64,000 bases of DNA from CBDCBA01 sp965214125 (GCA_965214125.1 CBDCBA010000027.1:62001-126000), one strand, 5' to 3'. Positions 7,727 through 23,612 are shown, counted from the stretch's first letter. The notes: generated by a model not told the origin, from the letters alone. Made by a program: numbers and translations.

Positions 7727-9241
7727 ATGCAAGTTTCACCCGCCACCGCACCCATCGCCACGCAACATGCGGGGTTGGTTGAACCCGCCAGCTACGTGCC
7801 GCCGGCGCTCAGGTTGTGGCGACGCCTCACTAGTCTTTCTCGGCCGTGGCGGCTGGCTGCTGGGTACGTGTTGGCAGCGGCTTGGATCACTGCCAGCGTC
7901 GCGAAGATTCTGGCGATGCCCTCGCTCGCCATCTACCTCTCGCAGATTGCGTGGCTGCCTGCTGCCGCAGTGGGGCCGGTGGCAGTCGCGCTGCCGGTTT
8001 TGGAGATAACGCTTGGCTTGCTCATTCTGTCCCCACATTTTCGCAGCGTAGGCCTCGCCGCGTCGATTGCCGTCTTGTGCGGGTTCACGCTGTTTCTCAT
8101 CCGCGAACTGTGGATCGGCAGCGAGGCGGCCTGCACCTGCTACGGCGATTTGGTCAACCTGGCAGACGCGCGAACGCACAACCATTGGGCGTTGGTTCGC
8201 AACGTCTTTCTGCTCGGCTTGGCGACCTTCGCTATCGCCGAACCGTCTGCGGAGCACTCGGGCCATGCTGCAAATCACACTCCAGAGTCGCAGCCCGCAG
8301 ATGGACCTGCACCAAGTCAGCGCACAGTCGAACGAACTCATCGATCCGACGCGGTTGGGGGATTTACGCTGATCGAACTTCTGGTGGTGATCGGCATCAT
8401 CGGAGTGCTCCTGGCCATCCTGCTGCCGACGCTGTCGTCGGCGCGATCGGCGGCTAGGCAGGTGGCTTGCTCGGCCAACCTGAAGGAGATCGGCGGGCTG
8501 GCCGCCGCCTGGGCGGCGGAACACGACGGCTACCTCCCTGTGGATGGAGAAATCAACTCGGACGAGAGCGGCGTGAGTTGGCCGGCACTGCTGCGTGACA
8601 CCGGCCAGCGGCGCTACGACTACTCGACGGACTACGGCGGACCGCACGCTGCGGGGCCGAGCACCTTTTTGATCGGCATGTTCCGTCAGCTTGGTGTCGA
8701 TGACACCCTGCTCGACACGGGCGATTGGCAGACGGAAGTTCGCCCTGGCGCCCGCGTGGTGGAGGTGGCGCAATGTCCCAGCGCCGACCGCTCGCACGTT
8801 TGGGCGAACCTCAGCGGGAGTGGGGCCCGCAGCAGTATCCATCTGGACCGGGGCGAGCCGTTTGCCTGGGGCCGTTATACAACGAGTGATTACGCGACCA
8901 ACGGAGGCCTGCTCGTCTTCCAACGGGATCGGTCTCGCGACCACCGCGCCTATCGAGGCAGCCTGGCACGGGTGACGGGTGCCAGCAGCCTCGCCCTCAT
9001 CGGCGACGGCGACGGTGACTTTATGAGTTGGACCCCGGCCGCCGACCAGCCGAGCGACCGGGCGACGCTTGCCGACGCGCTGTTGCGTTCGCCACAGATC
9101 GTGCATCACGGATTTAGGCAGTTGCCGCAGCTCGACCCGTTACGCCATCGCGGCTTTATGAACGTCGCCTTCGTGGATGGGCACGTAGCTCGCGTGGCGA
9201 TCGAGAGCGAGGCGTTGAAGGACGTGGCATTGCTTCAGTAG
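7727..9241 (+). CDS. MauE/DoxX-like membrane domain fused to an H-X9-DG pseudopilin
   Basis: One open frame of 504 residues joins two unrelated modules. Residues 40-172 form four membrane helices with a conserved-looking ACTCYGDLVN segment near residue 137, resembling MauE/DoxX-type proteins that support disulfide or methylamine-dehydrogenase maturation. After a hydrophilic linker, residues 211-240 are a textbook prepilin signal (GG then FTLIELLVVIGIIGVLLAIL), followed by the planctomycete pseudopilin body. The end RHRGFMNVAFVDGHV fits the H-X9-DG tail exactly. A prepilin peptidase cut after Gly212 would separate the halves. No stop or restart is evident at the junction. It may be a real fusion or two ancestral genes joined by mutation. 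Confidence 0.75.
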   Translation: MQVSPATAPIATQHAGLVEPASYVPPALRLWRRLTSLSRPWRLAAGYVLAAAWITASVAKILAMPSLAIYLSQIAWLPAAAVGPVAVALPVLEITLGLLILSPHFRSVGLAASIAVLCGFTLFLIRELWIGSEAACTCYGDLVNLADARTHNHWALVRNVFLLGLATFAIAEPSAEHSGHAANHTPESQPADGPAPSQRTVERTHRSDAVGGFTLIELLVVIGIIGVLLAILLPTLSSARSAARQVACSANLKEIGGLAAAWAAEHDGYLPVDGEINSDESGVSWPALLRDTGQRRYDYSTDYGGPHAAGPSTFLIGMFRQLGVDDTLLDTGDWQTEVRPGARVVEVAQCPSADRSHVWANLSGSGARSSIHLDRGEPFAWGRYTTSDYATNGGLLVFQRDRSRDHRAYRGSLARVTGASSLALIGDGDGDFMSWTPAADQPSDRATLADALLRSPQIVHHGFRQLPQLDPLRHRGFMNVAFVDGHVARVAIESEALKDVALLQ

Positions 9242-9280
9242 TAGGGGCAAGGCGAGTTGGCTGTTGACGGCGCAAAAGTA

Positions 9281-9312
9281 CGCCGCCCGGTGGCGAGGCC
9301 AACCGGGCGGCG
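9281..9312 (-). terminator. rpoC terminator
   Basis: An 11-bp stem (CGCCGCCCGGT / ACCGGGCGGCG) closes a 10-base loop 37 bases past the rpoC stop. On the minus strand it is followed by TACTTTTG, a weak T tract. It also lies downstream of the plus-strand pseudopilin gene and could serve both. Confidence 0.7.
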
Positions 9313-9348
9313 CGGCGTTGAACCTTCACGATTTGACCAGCCTTTCGA

Positions 9349-13791
<4,443 letters not shown>

Positions 13792-13851
13792 AATGCGTCC
13801 TGAAAAAGTCCTGGCGGGCGGTGAGCGAGGCGGCGAGGCGTGTCGGGAGAG

Positions 13852-14751
13852 TCAGACGTCGCGGCCGAATATCGAAACGGGAGCGGCCTGCTGGAGAAGC
13901 GGGTGAAGTTCGTCCAGCGACCGCGCGTAAATCGTGTTGCCGCCGTCGTGGAAGTGGTCCAGCGGCGTGAGCTTCCGGGCGGCGACGTCGTAGTCGTGCG
14001 GGGCGAAGCCGGCTTGGCGCAGCAGCGCGTCGATCTCGCCGTCGTCCACGCCGTAACGCCGGCCGCAACCGTTGAGCTCGATGACGATCGCGAGCAGCCG
14101 CGGGTCAGACAGCACCCTGCCTGCCCCGAGCAACGCCGGCTTTTCGAAGCCTTCAACGTCGAGCTTCATCAGCCGAGGCGAGCGGTCGCCGACGAGGTCG
14201 TCGAGCGTCCGCATCGGCACGGTGACGGTGTTGGCGGATCGGGTCGCTCCGTCGGCATTGCCGGGGGCGATGTGGTTCTCGGAGTCGAAGTCCTTAGTCA
14301 TTTCTACGGAGCCGGAGGACTCCCCGAGGGCGACCTGCTGCGCGTCGACGGCATCACCCAGCAGGTTGAGTCCCACGTTGCGGCGAAGCGACTCAAACGT
14401 GCCCGGCACCGGCTCGGCGGCGATAACCTGCGCGCCGCGAGTTCCCGCGAGCACCGTATAGGAGCCGATGTTCGCGCCGATGTCCAGGAACAGGTCGCCC
14501 TCGCGCAGCAGGTGGGCAACGAACGGCATGTCGGGGAACTCGTGCAGTCCACAGTAGAGATTGCCCGTCGCGCCGGCAGCGGTGCCGTGGCGGGCGATGA
14601 GCATGCCCTTGTCGGTCAGCGGCACCAGCGCCGGCAGCTTGGAGATGCGCCCCGCGGTCTGCCAGTTCACGAACCGCCCCACCGCAGCCAAACGCCGCCC
14701 GCGATTGAGCGGGTGCCGCCAGATGAAACGAAGCGATTGGGTCAGGGACAT
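13852..14751 (-). CDS. FkbM family SAM-dependent methyltransferase
   Basis: The 299-residue protein has the Rossmann methyltransferase signature LFLDIGANIGSYTVLA (SAM-binding motif I, near residue 90), an acidic motif II (VIAAEPVPGTFESLRRN), and the FkbM-type region LMKLDVEGFEKPALLG. FkbM enzymes usually O-methylate sugars or polyketide hydroxyls; the substrate here is unknown. It sits between rpoB and rpoC, 60 bases before rpoC, and a remnant of the rpoC 5' end lies just upstream of it, which suggests the gene arrived by insertion or local duplication. ATG 14751 is chosen; an in-frame TTG at 14766 would add five residues. Confidence 0.85.
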   Translation of the reverse strand: MSLTQSLRFIWRHPLNRGRRLAAVGRFVNWQTAGRISKLPALVPLTDKGMLIARHGTAAGATGNLYCGLHEFPDMPFVAHLLREGDLFLDIGANIGSYTVLAGTRGAQVIAAEPVPGTFESLRRNVGLNLLGDAVDAQQVALGESSGSVEMTKDFDSENHIAPGNADGATRSANTVTVPMRTLDDLVGDRSPRLMKLDVEGFEKPALLGAGRVLSDPRLLAIVIELNGCGRRYGVDDGEIDALLRQAGFAPHDYDVAARKLTPLDHFHDGGNTIYARSLDELHPLLQQAAPVSIFGRDV

Positions 14752-14784
14752 TGGAAGGTGAAGCAAGTTGTCACGCCGACTGCA

Positions 14785-14853
14785 CTACCTGTTCCTTAAG
14801 CGCCACGACCGGATGTCGTTGACGCGGTCGTAAGTGCCTTCGGCGAGTGTCAT
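14785..14853 (-). pseudogene. Truncated duplicate of the rpoC 5' end
   Basis: The minus strand encodes MTLAEGTYDRVNDIRSW and then five unrelated residues before a TAG. This repeats the first codons of rpoC almost base for base, except that 39 bases (YGSVKITLASPND) are missing. The missing stretch ends in AACGAC, and the same six bases precede it, so the deletion looks like slippage or recombination between short direct repeats. After the TGG codon the match to rpoC decays. It is either a dead relic or a 22-residue leader peptide. Confidence 0.85.
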
Positions 14854-14921
14854 GGCTATGCGTCTTTCAGGGTTGGTGCCGCGGGTACCAGGTGCGGCGA
14901 TCGTCGTGTCGTTTGGATCAA

Positions 14922-15118
14922 TCAGCGGGTGTCGCTGCGGAGGCGGAGGCAGGCGAAGCCGGCGACTCCAAGTCCAACACCAAGCAGCATTGCGGCGAAG
15001 GTCAAATAGGTTGGCCAAGCAGCGATGATCCAGATCCAGATTTGCCAGGCGAGGGCGAGTAGGAACAGGCTCAACCCTGCCGCAATGAGCAGAGTTCCGA
15101 TCAAGTCAAAGAACTTCA

Positions 15119-15119
<1 letters not shown>
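14922..15119 (-). CDS. Small two-helix membrane protein coupled to rpoB
   Basis: A 65-residue protein with two hydrophobic helices (residues 5-28 and 30-56) and an Arg-rich C-terminus. Its ATG shares one base with the rpoB stop codon (TAATG), so it must be translated by reinitiation after rpoB. I recognise no family. Because it rides on the most tightly controlled transcript in the cell it should be expressed with RNA polymerase, but no link to transcription is visible. Confidence 0.6.
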
Positions 15120-18898
<3,779 letters not shown>

Positions 18899-19266
18899 GG
18901 GCGTGCGCTGAACGGACGGGGGAGGGCGGCAAAGTCGACGGAGCCGGGCGAAGAGTCGGTGTGAACATCCGGGGGCCGGCTCGCCGATACAACGACGGGC
19001 AGCCGAGTTATCCCCGACAGCAGGGCCGCGGTTGACACCCCCGGCGGCGGTCGCGATACTGCGGCCACGTTCGGTGGATGTCAGGCGGGCGGCGCCGGTT
19101 CTTAACGCCGGCCAGGCCAACTTGCCGAGAACCGGAGCTCCCGAGCGATGGCGGCCGCCGTCGGATCACACGACGACGCGGCCAGACCGCACTTCTCTAC
19201 CCGAGAAGCGGCCTAGCCAGTTCCTGCGAAGTTATTTCACACGCTTGGTCAACGCCTGCAAGTCCC

Positions 19267-19295
19267 ATGCTAGGCGGGGGCTTGCTTTGGGTCAA
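19267..19295 (-). promoter_or_regulatory. Sigma-70-type promoter for rpoB
   Basis: On the minus strand TTGACC is followed by exactly 17 bases and TAGCAT. Both hexamers match consensus well in a region that is otherwise GC-rich, and the site lies between the rplL terminator-like hairpin and rpoB. Confidence 0.6.
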
Positions 19296-19323
19296 CCGGG
19301 GTGGTAGATGCGTTCCCGCGCAC

Positions 19324-19352
19324 GAAGAAGCCCAGCCGCAAAGCGACTGGGC
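19324..19352 (-). terminator. Hairpin after rplL
   Basis: The minus strand reads GCCCAGTCGC, TTT, GCGGCTGGGC, then TTCTTC: a 10-bp stem with one mismatch, a 3-base loop and a short pyrimidine tract, 40 bases after the rplL stop. It probably terminates or attenuates the ribosomal-protein transcript before rpoB. Confidence 0.6.
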
Positions 19353-19391
19353 GTTCGGTTGGTTGAGTTGCGAGGTGCGTCGGGCTCTCGG

Positions 19392-19805
19392 CTACTTGAG
19401 CGAGATCTTGGCGCCGGCCTCCTCGAGCTCCTTCTTCATCTTCTCGGCCTCTTCCTTGTCGACGCCCTCCTTAATGGTCTTGGGGGCGCCCTCGACCAGA
19501 TCCTTGGCCTCCTTGAGACCCAGACCCGTGATCGGGCGGATGGCCTTGATGATCGCCATCTTGGCGTCGCCGAAGCTTTCGAGGACGACGTCGAAGCTGG
19601 TCTTCTCCTCGACCTCTTCGGCGGCCGCGGCGGGGCCGGCGGCCATCATCATGCCGCCGCCGGCGGCGGGCTCGATGCCGTGGGCGGCCTTGAGGTAATC
19701 CTTCAGGGTGACCGCGTCCTTCAAGGTCAGGCCGGCGATCTTGTCGCCGACGCTCTTGAGGTCGTCGCTGATGTCGGGCATTTCAACGGTCGTGGTATCG
19801 CTCAT
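19392..19805 (-). CDS. rplL: 50S ribosomal protein L7/L12
   Basis: The 137-residue stalk protein recruits translation factors to the ribosome. The N-terminal dimerisation segment (LTLKDAVTLKDYLKAAHGIEP), the Ala/Gly/Met hinge, and the C-terminal domain (KTSFDVVLESFGDAKMAIIK, ITGLGLKEAKDLVEGAP) are all present. It is slightly longer than the usual 120-130 because of about 14 extra residues at the start. ATG 19805 is the first Met before conserved sequence; an upstream in-frame start would add an Arg/Pro-rich stretch lacking similarity. It follows rplJ and closes the ribosomal-protein part of the block. Confidence 0.97.
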   Translation of the reverse strand: MSDTTTVEMPDISDDLKSVGDKIAGLTLKDAVTLKDYLKAAHGIEPAAGGGMMMAAGPAAAAEEVEEKTSFDVVLESFGDAKMAIIKAIRPITGLGLKEAKDLVEGAPKTIKEGVDKEEAEKMKKELEEAGAKISLK

Positions 19806-19943
19806 GGTTTGAACTTTCAGCCCGTGTCGGGGGCCAGCCGTGTCGATTCGCCTCGGCGGAAGAGGTGCCGGCACGCCGCCGGCAATTACTCCCTAGCGGG
19901 CCAGTCCCGCCGAAACTGCTTGATCTGATTTCGGCGGCCCGCC

Positions 19944-20501
19944 CTACTCGGCGGTGCCACCTTCCTTCTCCTCGATCGCCTTGAGGATGCCGGCCAGCGA
20001 GGCGCCGGGCCCCTGCAAGGCACCGGCCAGCCCGGCACCGGGGCCGAGGATGCAGCTCACGATGTCGGCAACGGCCTCTTCGCGGGTGGGGAACTTGCTG
20101 ACGCGGGTCACGCCCTCTTCGCCGTGGTAGAGCTCGCCGTCGAAGAAGACGCCGCGCAGCTCCAGGTCGTCGAACTTCTTGTCCTTCTTCTGGTCGACCA
20201 GCGCCCGGCAGACGCTGCTGATCGCCGCCGGCTCGCCGCTCTCGACGGCCTCGCCGTAGACGAGGGCGCTGGGGCCGTCGAGCAGGGCCTCGAAGCCGTT
20301 GATGTCCATCGACTCGCCGGCGCGGCGGGCCAGGGTGTTCTTGACCACCGTCATCCGCACGCCCTTCTCGGCGAGGGCGCGGCGGAGTTGGTTGGTCTGG
20401 TTGGCGTTGATGCCACGCGGGTTGATGACCGCGACCGACACAACGTGTGCCATGCGAGACTGGTAATCCTTCTCGATCAGGTTCTTGACGCGCTTGCTCA
20501 T
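19944..20501 (-). CDS. rplJ: 50S ribosomal protein L10
   Basis: The 185-residue protein anchors the L7/L12 stalk to 23S rRNA. It opens with the family start (MSKRVKNLIEKDYQSRM), contains INPRGINANQTNQLRRALAEKG and VVKNTLARRA, and ends in the helical L12-binding tail. It lies between rplA (102-base gap) and rplL (138-base gap). No clear L10 autoregulatory leader was identified. Confidence 0.96.
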   Translation of the reverse strand: MSKRVKNLIEKDYQSRMAHVVSVAVINPRGINANQTNQLRRALAEKGVRMTVVKNTLARRAGESMDINGFEALLDGPSALVYGEAVESGEPAAISSVCRALVDQKKDKKFDDLELRGVFFDGELYHGEEGVTRVSKFPTREEAVADIVSCILGPGAGLAGALQGPGASLAGILKAIEEKEGGTAE

Positions 20502-20603
20502 TGGGGGTCCGTTGTCTTGGGAATCACTGGGGAAACTGCGGAGTCGACGGCGGCGGCGACGCGGGAGGGGGGGGGTGGGTCGCGGCCGCGGGCAACGGAC
20601 TCC

Positions 20604-21338
20604 TTATGCGGCGGCGGCCGGGGTGCTGACCTGGAGCGGGATCGCCGGGGTCATGGTCGCCTTCATCGTGACCTTCTTGACGTAGATGCCCTTGACGGCC
20701 TCGGGCTTGACACTGTTGATCTTCTCGATCATCGCCTCGGCATTGGCCTTGAGCGCGTCGTTCTCGAAGCTGCACTTGCCGATCACCGTATGGACGTTGC
20801 CGCCCTTGTCGGTGCGAATCTCCTGCTTGCCGGCGGCGTATTCCTGGATCGCCTTCTCGATGTCAGGCGTGACCGTGCCCGCCTTGGGGGCGGGCATTAA
20901 GCCCTTGGGGCCCAGCAGCCGGCCGAGCCGGCCAACGTGCCGCATCATGTCGGGCGTGGCGATGGCAACATCGAAGTCGGTGAAGCCGGCGTTCTCGATC
21001 TCCTTGACCATCTCCTCGCCGCCGGCCATCAGGGCGCCGGCCTCAAGGCAGGCCTGGGCGCGGGTCGGGTCGACGAAGGCGACGACACGGTTGCTCTTGC
21101 CGATGCCGTTGGGCAGGCTGACGCTGCCGCGGATCTGCTGGTCGGCGTGCTGCACGTCGACGCCGAGCCAGAAGATGAGCTCGACCGACTGGTCGAACTT
21201 GGGCGCGTCGTACCCCTTCACGAGCGCGATGGCCGCATCGAGCGGCACGGGCTGGTGGGGCTGCTTCTTGAGGGCCGCCTCGAAGCGCTTGCCGCGCTTG
21301 GGGGCCTTTTTCTTCTTCTCTTCGTTAGTCTTGGCCAT
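20604..21338 (-). CDS. rplA: 50S ribosomal protein L1
   Basis: The 244-residue protein forms the L1 stalk that helps deacylated tRNA leave the ribosome. Family motifs include RFEAALKK near the start, the VELIFWLGVDVQHADQQIRG segment, VIATPDMM-type sequence (AIATPDMMRHVGRLGRLLGP), the signature LMPAPKAGTVTPD, and KGGNVHTVIGK. It has an unusually Lys-rich N-terminus (EEKKKKAPKRGKR). Normally it directly follows rplK; here an 86-residue gene is interposed. Confidence 0.98.
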   Translation of the reverse strand: MAKTNEEKKKKAPKRGKRFEAALKKQPHQPVPLDAAIALVKGYDAPKFDQSVELIFWLGVDVQHADQQIRGSVSLPNGIGKSNRVVAFVDPTRAQACLEAGALMAGGEEMVKEIENAGFTDFDVAIATPDMMRHVGRLGRLLGPKGLMPAPKAGTVTPDIEKAIQEYAAGKQEIRTDKGGNVHTVIGKCSFENDALKANAEAMIEKINSVKPEAVKGIYVKKVTMKATMTPAIPLQVSTPAAAA

Positions 21339-21409
21339 GGTGTGTTCGCTTACGTGAAGCTTCCACTGCTTGGCAAATTGCCTGCCCGTGGTGTGGCGTT
21401 GGTTCCTGT

Positions 21410-21670
21410 TCAGGCAACCTGCGTTTGCGGCTCGTCACCCGCAGGTTTGGTGGAGGTGTCGCCGTTGACAACCACCTTGGAGACGAGAAACCAGTCGATG
21501 ATTTGCACCTGCTCGCCGACGCCGGTGGCGATGTAGACGGTGCGTCCTCCGGGGGTTCGCCAGACGAACTCTCGACTTTTGACGTCGAACGAGTCCCCGT
21601 CGCTCGTGAAGACGCGGAACGGGTAGAACGGCTTCGAGTTGAGTAGTTCTTCCAGCTTCTCGATAGTCAT
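21410..21670 (-). CDS. Small hypothetical protein inserted between rplK and rplA
   Basis: The 86-residue protein begins MTIEKLEELLNSKPFYPFRV, then has a beta-rich core with TSDGDSFDVKSREFVWRT and GGRTVYIATGVG, and ends polar. The pattern (short helix, PFxPFR, DG, V-x-x-x-EF, GGRTV) is one I associate with small conserved hypothetical proteins that occur in many copies in planctomycete genomes; the function is unknown. It starts 12 bases after the rplK stop and ends 72 bases before rplA, so it must be expressed from the ribosomal-protein transcript. Confidence 0.7.
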   Translation of the reverse strand: MTIEKLEELLNSKPFYPFRVFTSDGDSFDVKSREFVWRTPGGRTVYIATGVGEQVQIIDWFLVSKVVVNGDTSTKPAGDEPQTQVA

Positions 21671-21681
21671 AGCGAACAATC

Positions 21682-22107
21682 CTAGCCTTCGACGACCTCG
21701 ACGCCCATGCTCCGGGCGGTGCCGGCGATCTGCTTGGTGGCGCCGTCGAGGTCGAAGGAGTTCAGGTCGGCCAGCTTCTCCTGGGCGATGTCGCGGGCCT
21801 GCTGCATGGTGATCTTGCCGACCTTGTCCTGCGGCGTGCCGCTGCCGGCCTTGAGGCCGGCGGCCTTGAGGATCAGGCCGCTCGCGGGGCCGCTCTTGAT
21901 CTCGAAGGTGAAGCTGCGGTCCTTGTAGGTCGTGATCAGAACCGCGACCTTCTCGCCCTTCTTGTCCTGCGTGGCCGCATTGAACTGCGTGATGAACTGG
22001 CCTGGGTTCACGCCATACTGACCCAGGGCCGGACCGATCGGCGGCGCGGGGGTCGCGGTGCCGCCGGGGGCGATGAGCTTGAACTGGTTGGTGACTTCCT
22101 TGGCCAT
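21682..22107 (-). CDS. rplK: 50S ribosomal protein L11
   Basis: The 141-residue protein, exactly the usual length, binds the GTPase-associated region of 23S rRNA. The family sequence is clear: FKLIAPGGTATPAPPIGPAL, LGQYGVNP, SGPASGLILKAAGLKAGSG, and the C-terminal IAGTARSMGVEV. ATG 22107 gives the standard N-terminus. It follows nusG with a hairpin between. Confidence 0.98.
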   Translation of the reverse strand: MAKEVTNQFKLIAPGGTATPAPPIGPALGQYGVNPGQFITQFNAATQDKKGEKVAVLITTYKDRSFTFEIKSGPASGLILKAAGLKAGSGTPQDKVGKITMQQARDIAQEKLADLNSFDLDGATKQIAGTARSMGVEVVEG

Positions 22108-22155
22108 GGCGGACGGGGGACGGGGGCGAGGGGGGGGCGGTGAGTCGTGCAGAAA

Positions 22156-22179
22156 GCGGAGCCACAAGCGTGGCTCCGC
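22156..22179 (-). terminator. Hairpin between nusG and rplK
   Basis: The minus strand reads GCGGAGCCAC, a 4-base loop, GTGGCTCCGC, then TTTCT: a perfect 10-bp stem with a short T tract, about 50 bases after nusG. It could partly terminate the tuf-nusG transcript before the ribosomal-protein genes. Confidence 0.6.
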
Positions 22180-22226
22180 CGAGGTGGGTCGCGAGTGTAG
22201 TCCCGCTGTTGGTCGTTGGCTACCGG

Positions 22227-22847
22227 TTACGAGACCTTCTCGATCTCGTCCACCGTCACCTCGACGCTCGTGCTGCGCCCGAAGATTGTCGTGATGATCC
22301 CGATCTTGCCGGCGTCGAGGATCTTCTCGACCTCGCCCTCGAAGCCATCGAAGTGACCCATGACCACGCGGATGTGGTCGCCGACCTCGTAATCAACCTG
22401 CACCTCCGGGTCTTCCTTCTTCTCACTCTCGCCGATCATCCGCAGGGCCTCGTCGTGGCCCATCGGGTGAGGCTTGCCGCTGGCCTGGATGAAGTCGCCC
22501 ACGCCCTCGGTCTCCTTGACCATGAACCAGACGTCCTGCGGGATACGCCCGTGTTCGTCGGGCTCGATCTCGATAAAGACGTAGCCGGGGTATTTCTTGG
22601 TTTCGACGCTCACCCGCTTGCCGGCCTTGGCTTGCATCTTCTTCTCGATCGGCACGAGGATGCGGCCGATCTTGCCATCCAAGCCCTCGATGCGCGTCTT
22701 GCGGACGAGGGCGTCCTTGACGCGGTCCTCCTTGTTGCTGGCGACGCGCAGCGTGAAGAGCCGCATGTTGGGGTTGAGCGGCTGTTCCTGCGCCTCGGCG
22801 GGGGCCTGGTCAACGTCGGTCGCGGGTTGAGCGGTGGTGGCGTCCAT
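22227..22847 (-). CDS. nusG: Transcription termination/antitermination protein NusG
   Basis: This 206-residue factor binds RNA polymerase and couples it to Rho or the ribosome. The NGN domain (residues 28-150) has LFTLRVASNKEDRVKDAL and the KKYPGYVFIEIEPD segment. The KOW domain (residues 155-206) has VGDHIRVVMGHFDGFEGEV. The N-terminus is about 25 residues longer than usual, an Ala/Gln/Pro-rich tail. ATG 22847 is preferred over an upstream start that would add a non-conserved stretch. It follows secE as in most bacteria. Confidence 0.96.
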   Translation of the reverse strand: MDATTAQPATDVDQAPAEAQEQPLNPNMRLFTLRVASNKEDRVKDALVRKTRIEGLDGKIGRILVPIEKKMQAKAGKRVSVETKKYPGYVFIEIEPDEHGRIPQDVWFMVKETEGVGDFIQASGKPHPMGHDEALRMIGESEKKEDPEVQVDYEVGDHIRVVMGHFDGFEGEVEKILDAGKIGIITTIFGRSTSVEVTVDEIEKVS

Positions 22848-22968
22848 GAAGGGAAGTGTAGAGGCGGTGGGCGGGTTGTCGCGTGAGCACGCTTGCGCAA
22901 GCCTGGGCACGCATGCGTCTGAACACGCCTGCGTCGCGTGGCGACGCAGCGACCGCGGGGGGGGTGTT

Positions 22969-23562
22969 CTAGAGGTAGAACGGCGGGATCTTCATCACGT
23001 TGATCGCGTAGAAGATGCCGCTGAAGACCAGGTCGTAGGCGAAGAGCATCCCGGCCATGAAGAACATGAAGGCGACGACGACCTTCGTGCTGCCGACGAG
23101 CTCGCGTCGGCCGGGCCAGTTGACCTTCTTCATCTCGTCGTCGGTGTTGATCAGGAACTCGGCGTGCCTGCGCCGGTTGATCAGCCACCACGCCAACGCC
23201 GCCAGGGCGAGGGTGAGGCCCGCGAGGATGACGTAAAGCGGCCAGCTATTGGTGGCAAGGTGGCTTCCAGAGACCGTGGCCGTCACAACGCCGTCGCTGA
23301 CGGCCTGGACGCTTTGCACCTGAACGGTCGGGTCAGCCCGTAGCGCGTCGACCTCTGCGGTGGTCAGTTCGCGACCCTCGTCCACGTACTTCGCCCAAAC
23401 CGGAAGGCGGCGGAACAGGAACTGGACGGTGAAGGCGATGACCAGCCCGGCGCCGATGCCGGTGCCGATGCGGGTCCAGAAGCCCTGGCCGGGCTTGTAC
23501 GGGTGGAAGAACCCGCCGTGGTCCTCGTCGCGGGTGGCGGGTGCGTTTGCTGCGGTGGCCAT
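22969..23562 (-). CDS. secE: Preprotein translocase subunit SecE (long form)
   Basis: SecE clamps the SecY channel. The conserved part is at the C-terminus: EFLINTDDEMKKVNWPGRRE followed by LVGSTKVVVAFMFFMAGMLF and the last membrane helix (residues 130-197). Upstream of it are two additional membrane helices (near residues 33-52 and 107-126) and a soluble loop of about 55 residues, making the protein 197 residues against 60-130 normally. It sits between tRNA-Trp and nusG, the standard order. Confidence 0.93.
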   Translation of the reverse strand: MATAANAPATRDEDHGGFFHPYKPGQGFWTRIGTGIGAGLVIAFTVQFLFRRLPVWAKYVDEGRELTTAEVDALRADPTVQVQSVQAVSDGVVTATVSGSHLATNSWPLYVILAGLTLALAALAWWLINRRRHAEFLINTDDEMKKVNWPGRRELVGSTKVVVAFMFFMAGMLFAYDLVFSGIFYAINVMKIPPFYL

Positions 23563-23570
23563 GAACTGCT

Positions 23571-23612
23571 TTCGACTGAACCCATGTCAGGTTCGACTGA
23601 ACCCGCGTCGGG
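23571..23612. repeat. Two tandem 21-base repeats upstream of secE
   Basis: Two adjacent units each begin TTCGACTGAACCC and differ at only three positions in the rest of the 21 bases. They lie between the secE start codon and tRNA-Trp. They could be a protein-binding site or a neutral duplication. Confidence 0.6.

Larger units (their letters stand above)
18899..19391. other. Leader/intergenic region between rplL and rpoB
   Basis: About 490 bases without a gene, unusually long for this block. It contains a terminator-like hairpin just after rplL and a sigma-70-type promoter for rpoB (both listed separately), leaving a 5' untranslated leader of about 360 bases before rpoB. No ORF with coding character or recognisable riboswitch was seen. 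Confidence 0.6.

Noticed and set aside
20560..20590. G-rich run between rplA and rplJ considered as an L10 leader or G-quadruplex switch
   Set aside because: It is short, lies close to the rplA stop, and shows no paired structure that would support a regulatory call.
23571..23612. Two tandem 21-base units considered as a short CRISPR-like array
   Set aside because: There are no spacers between the units, only two copies, and no cas gene nearby.
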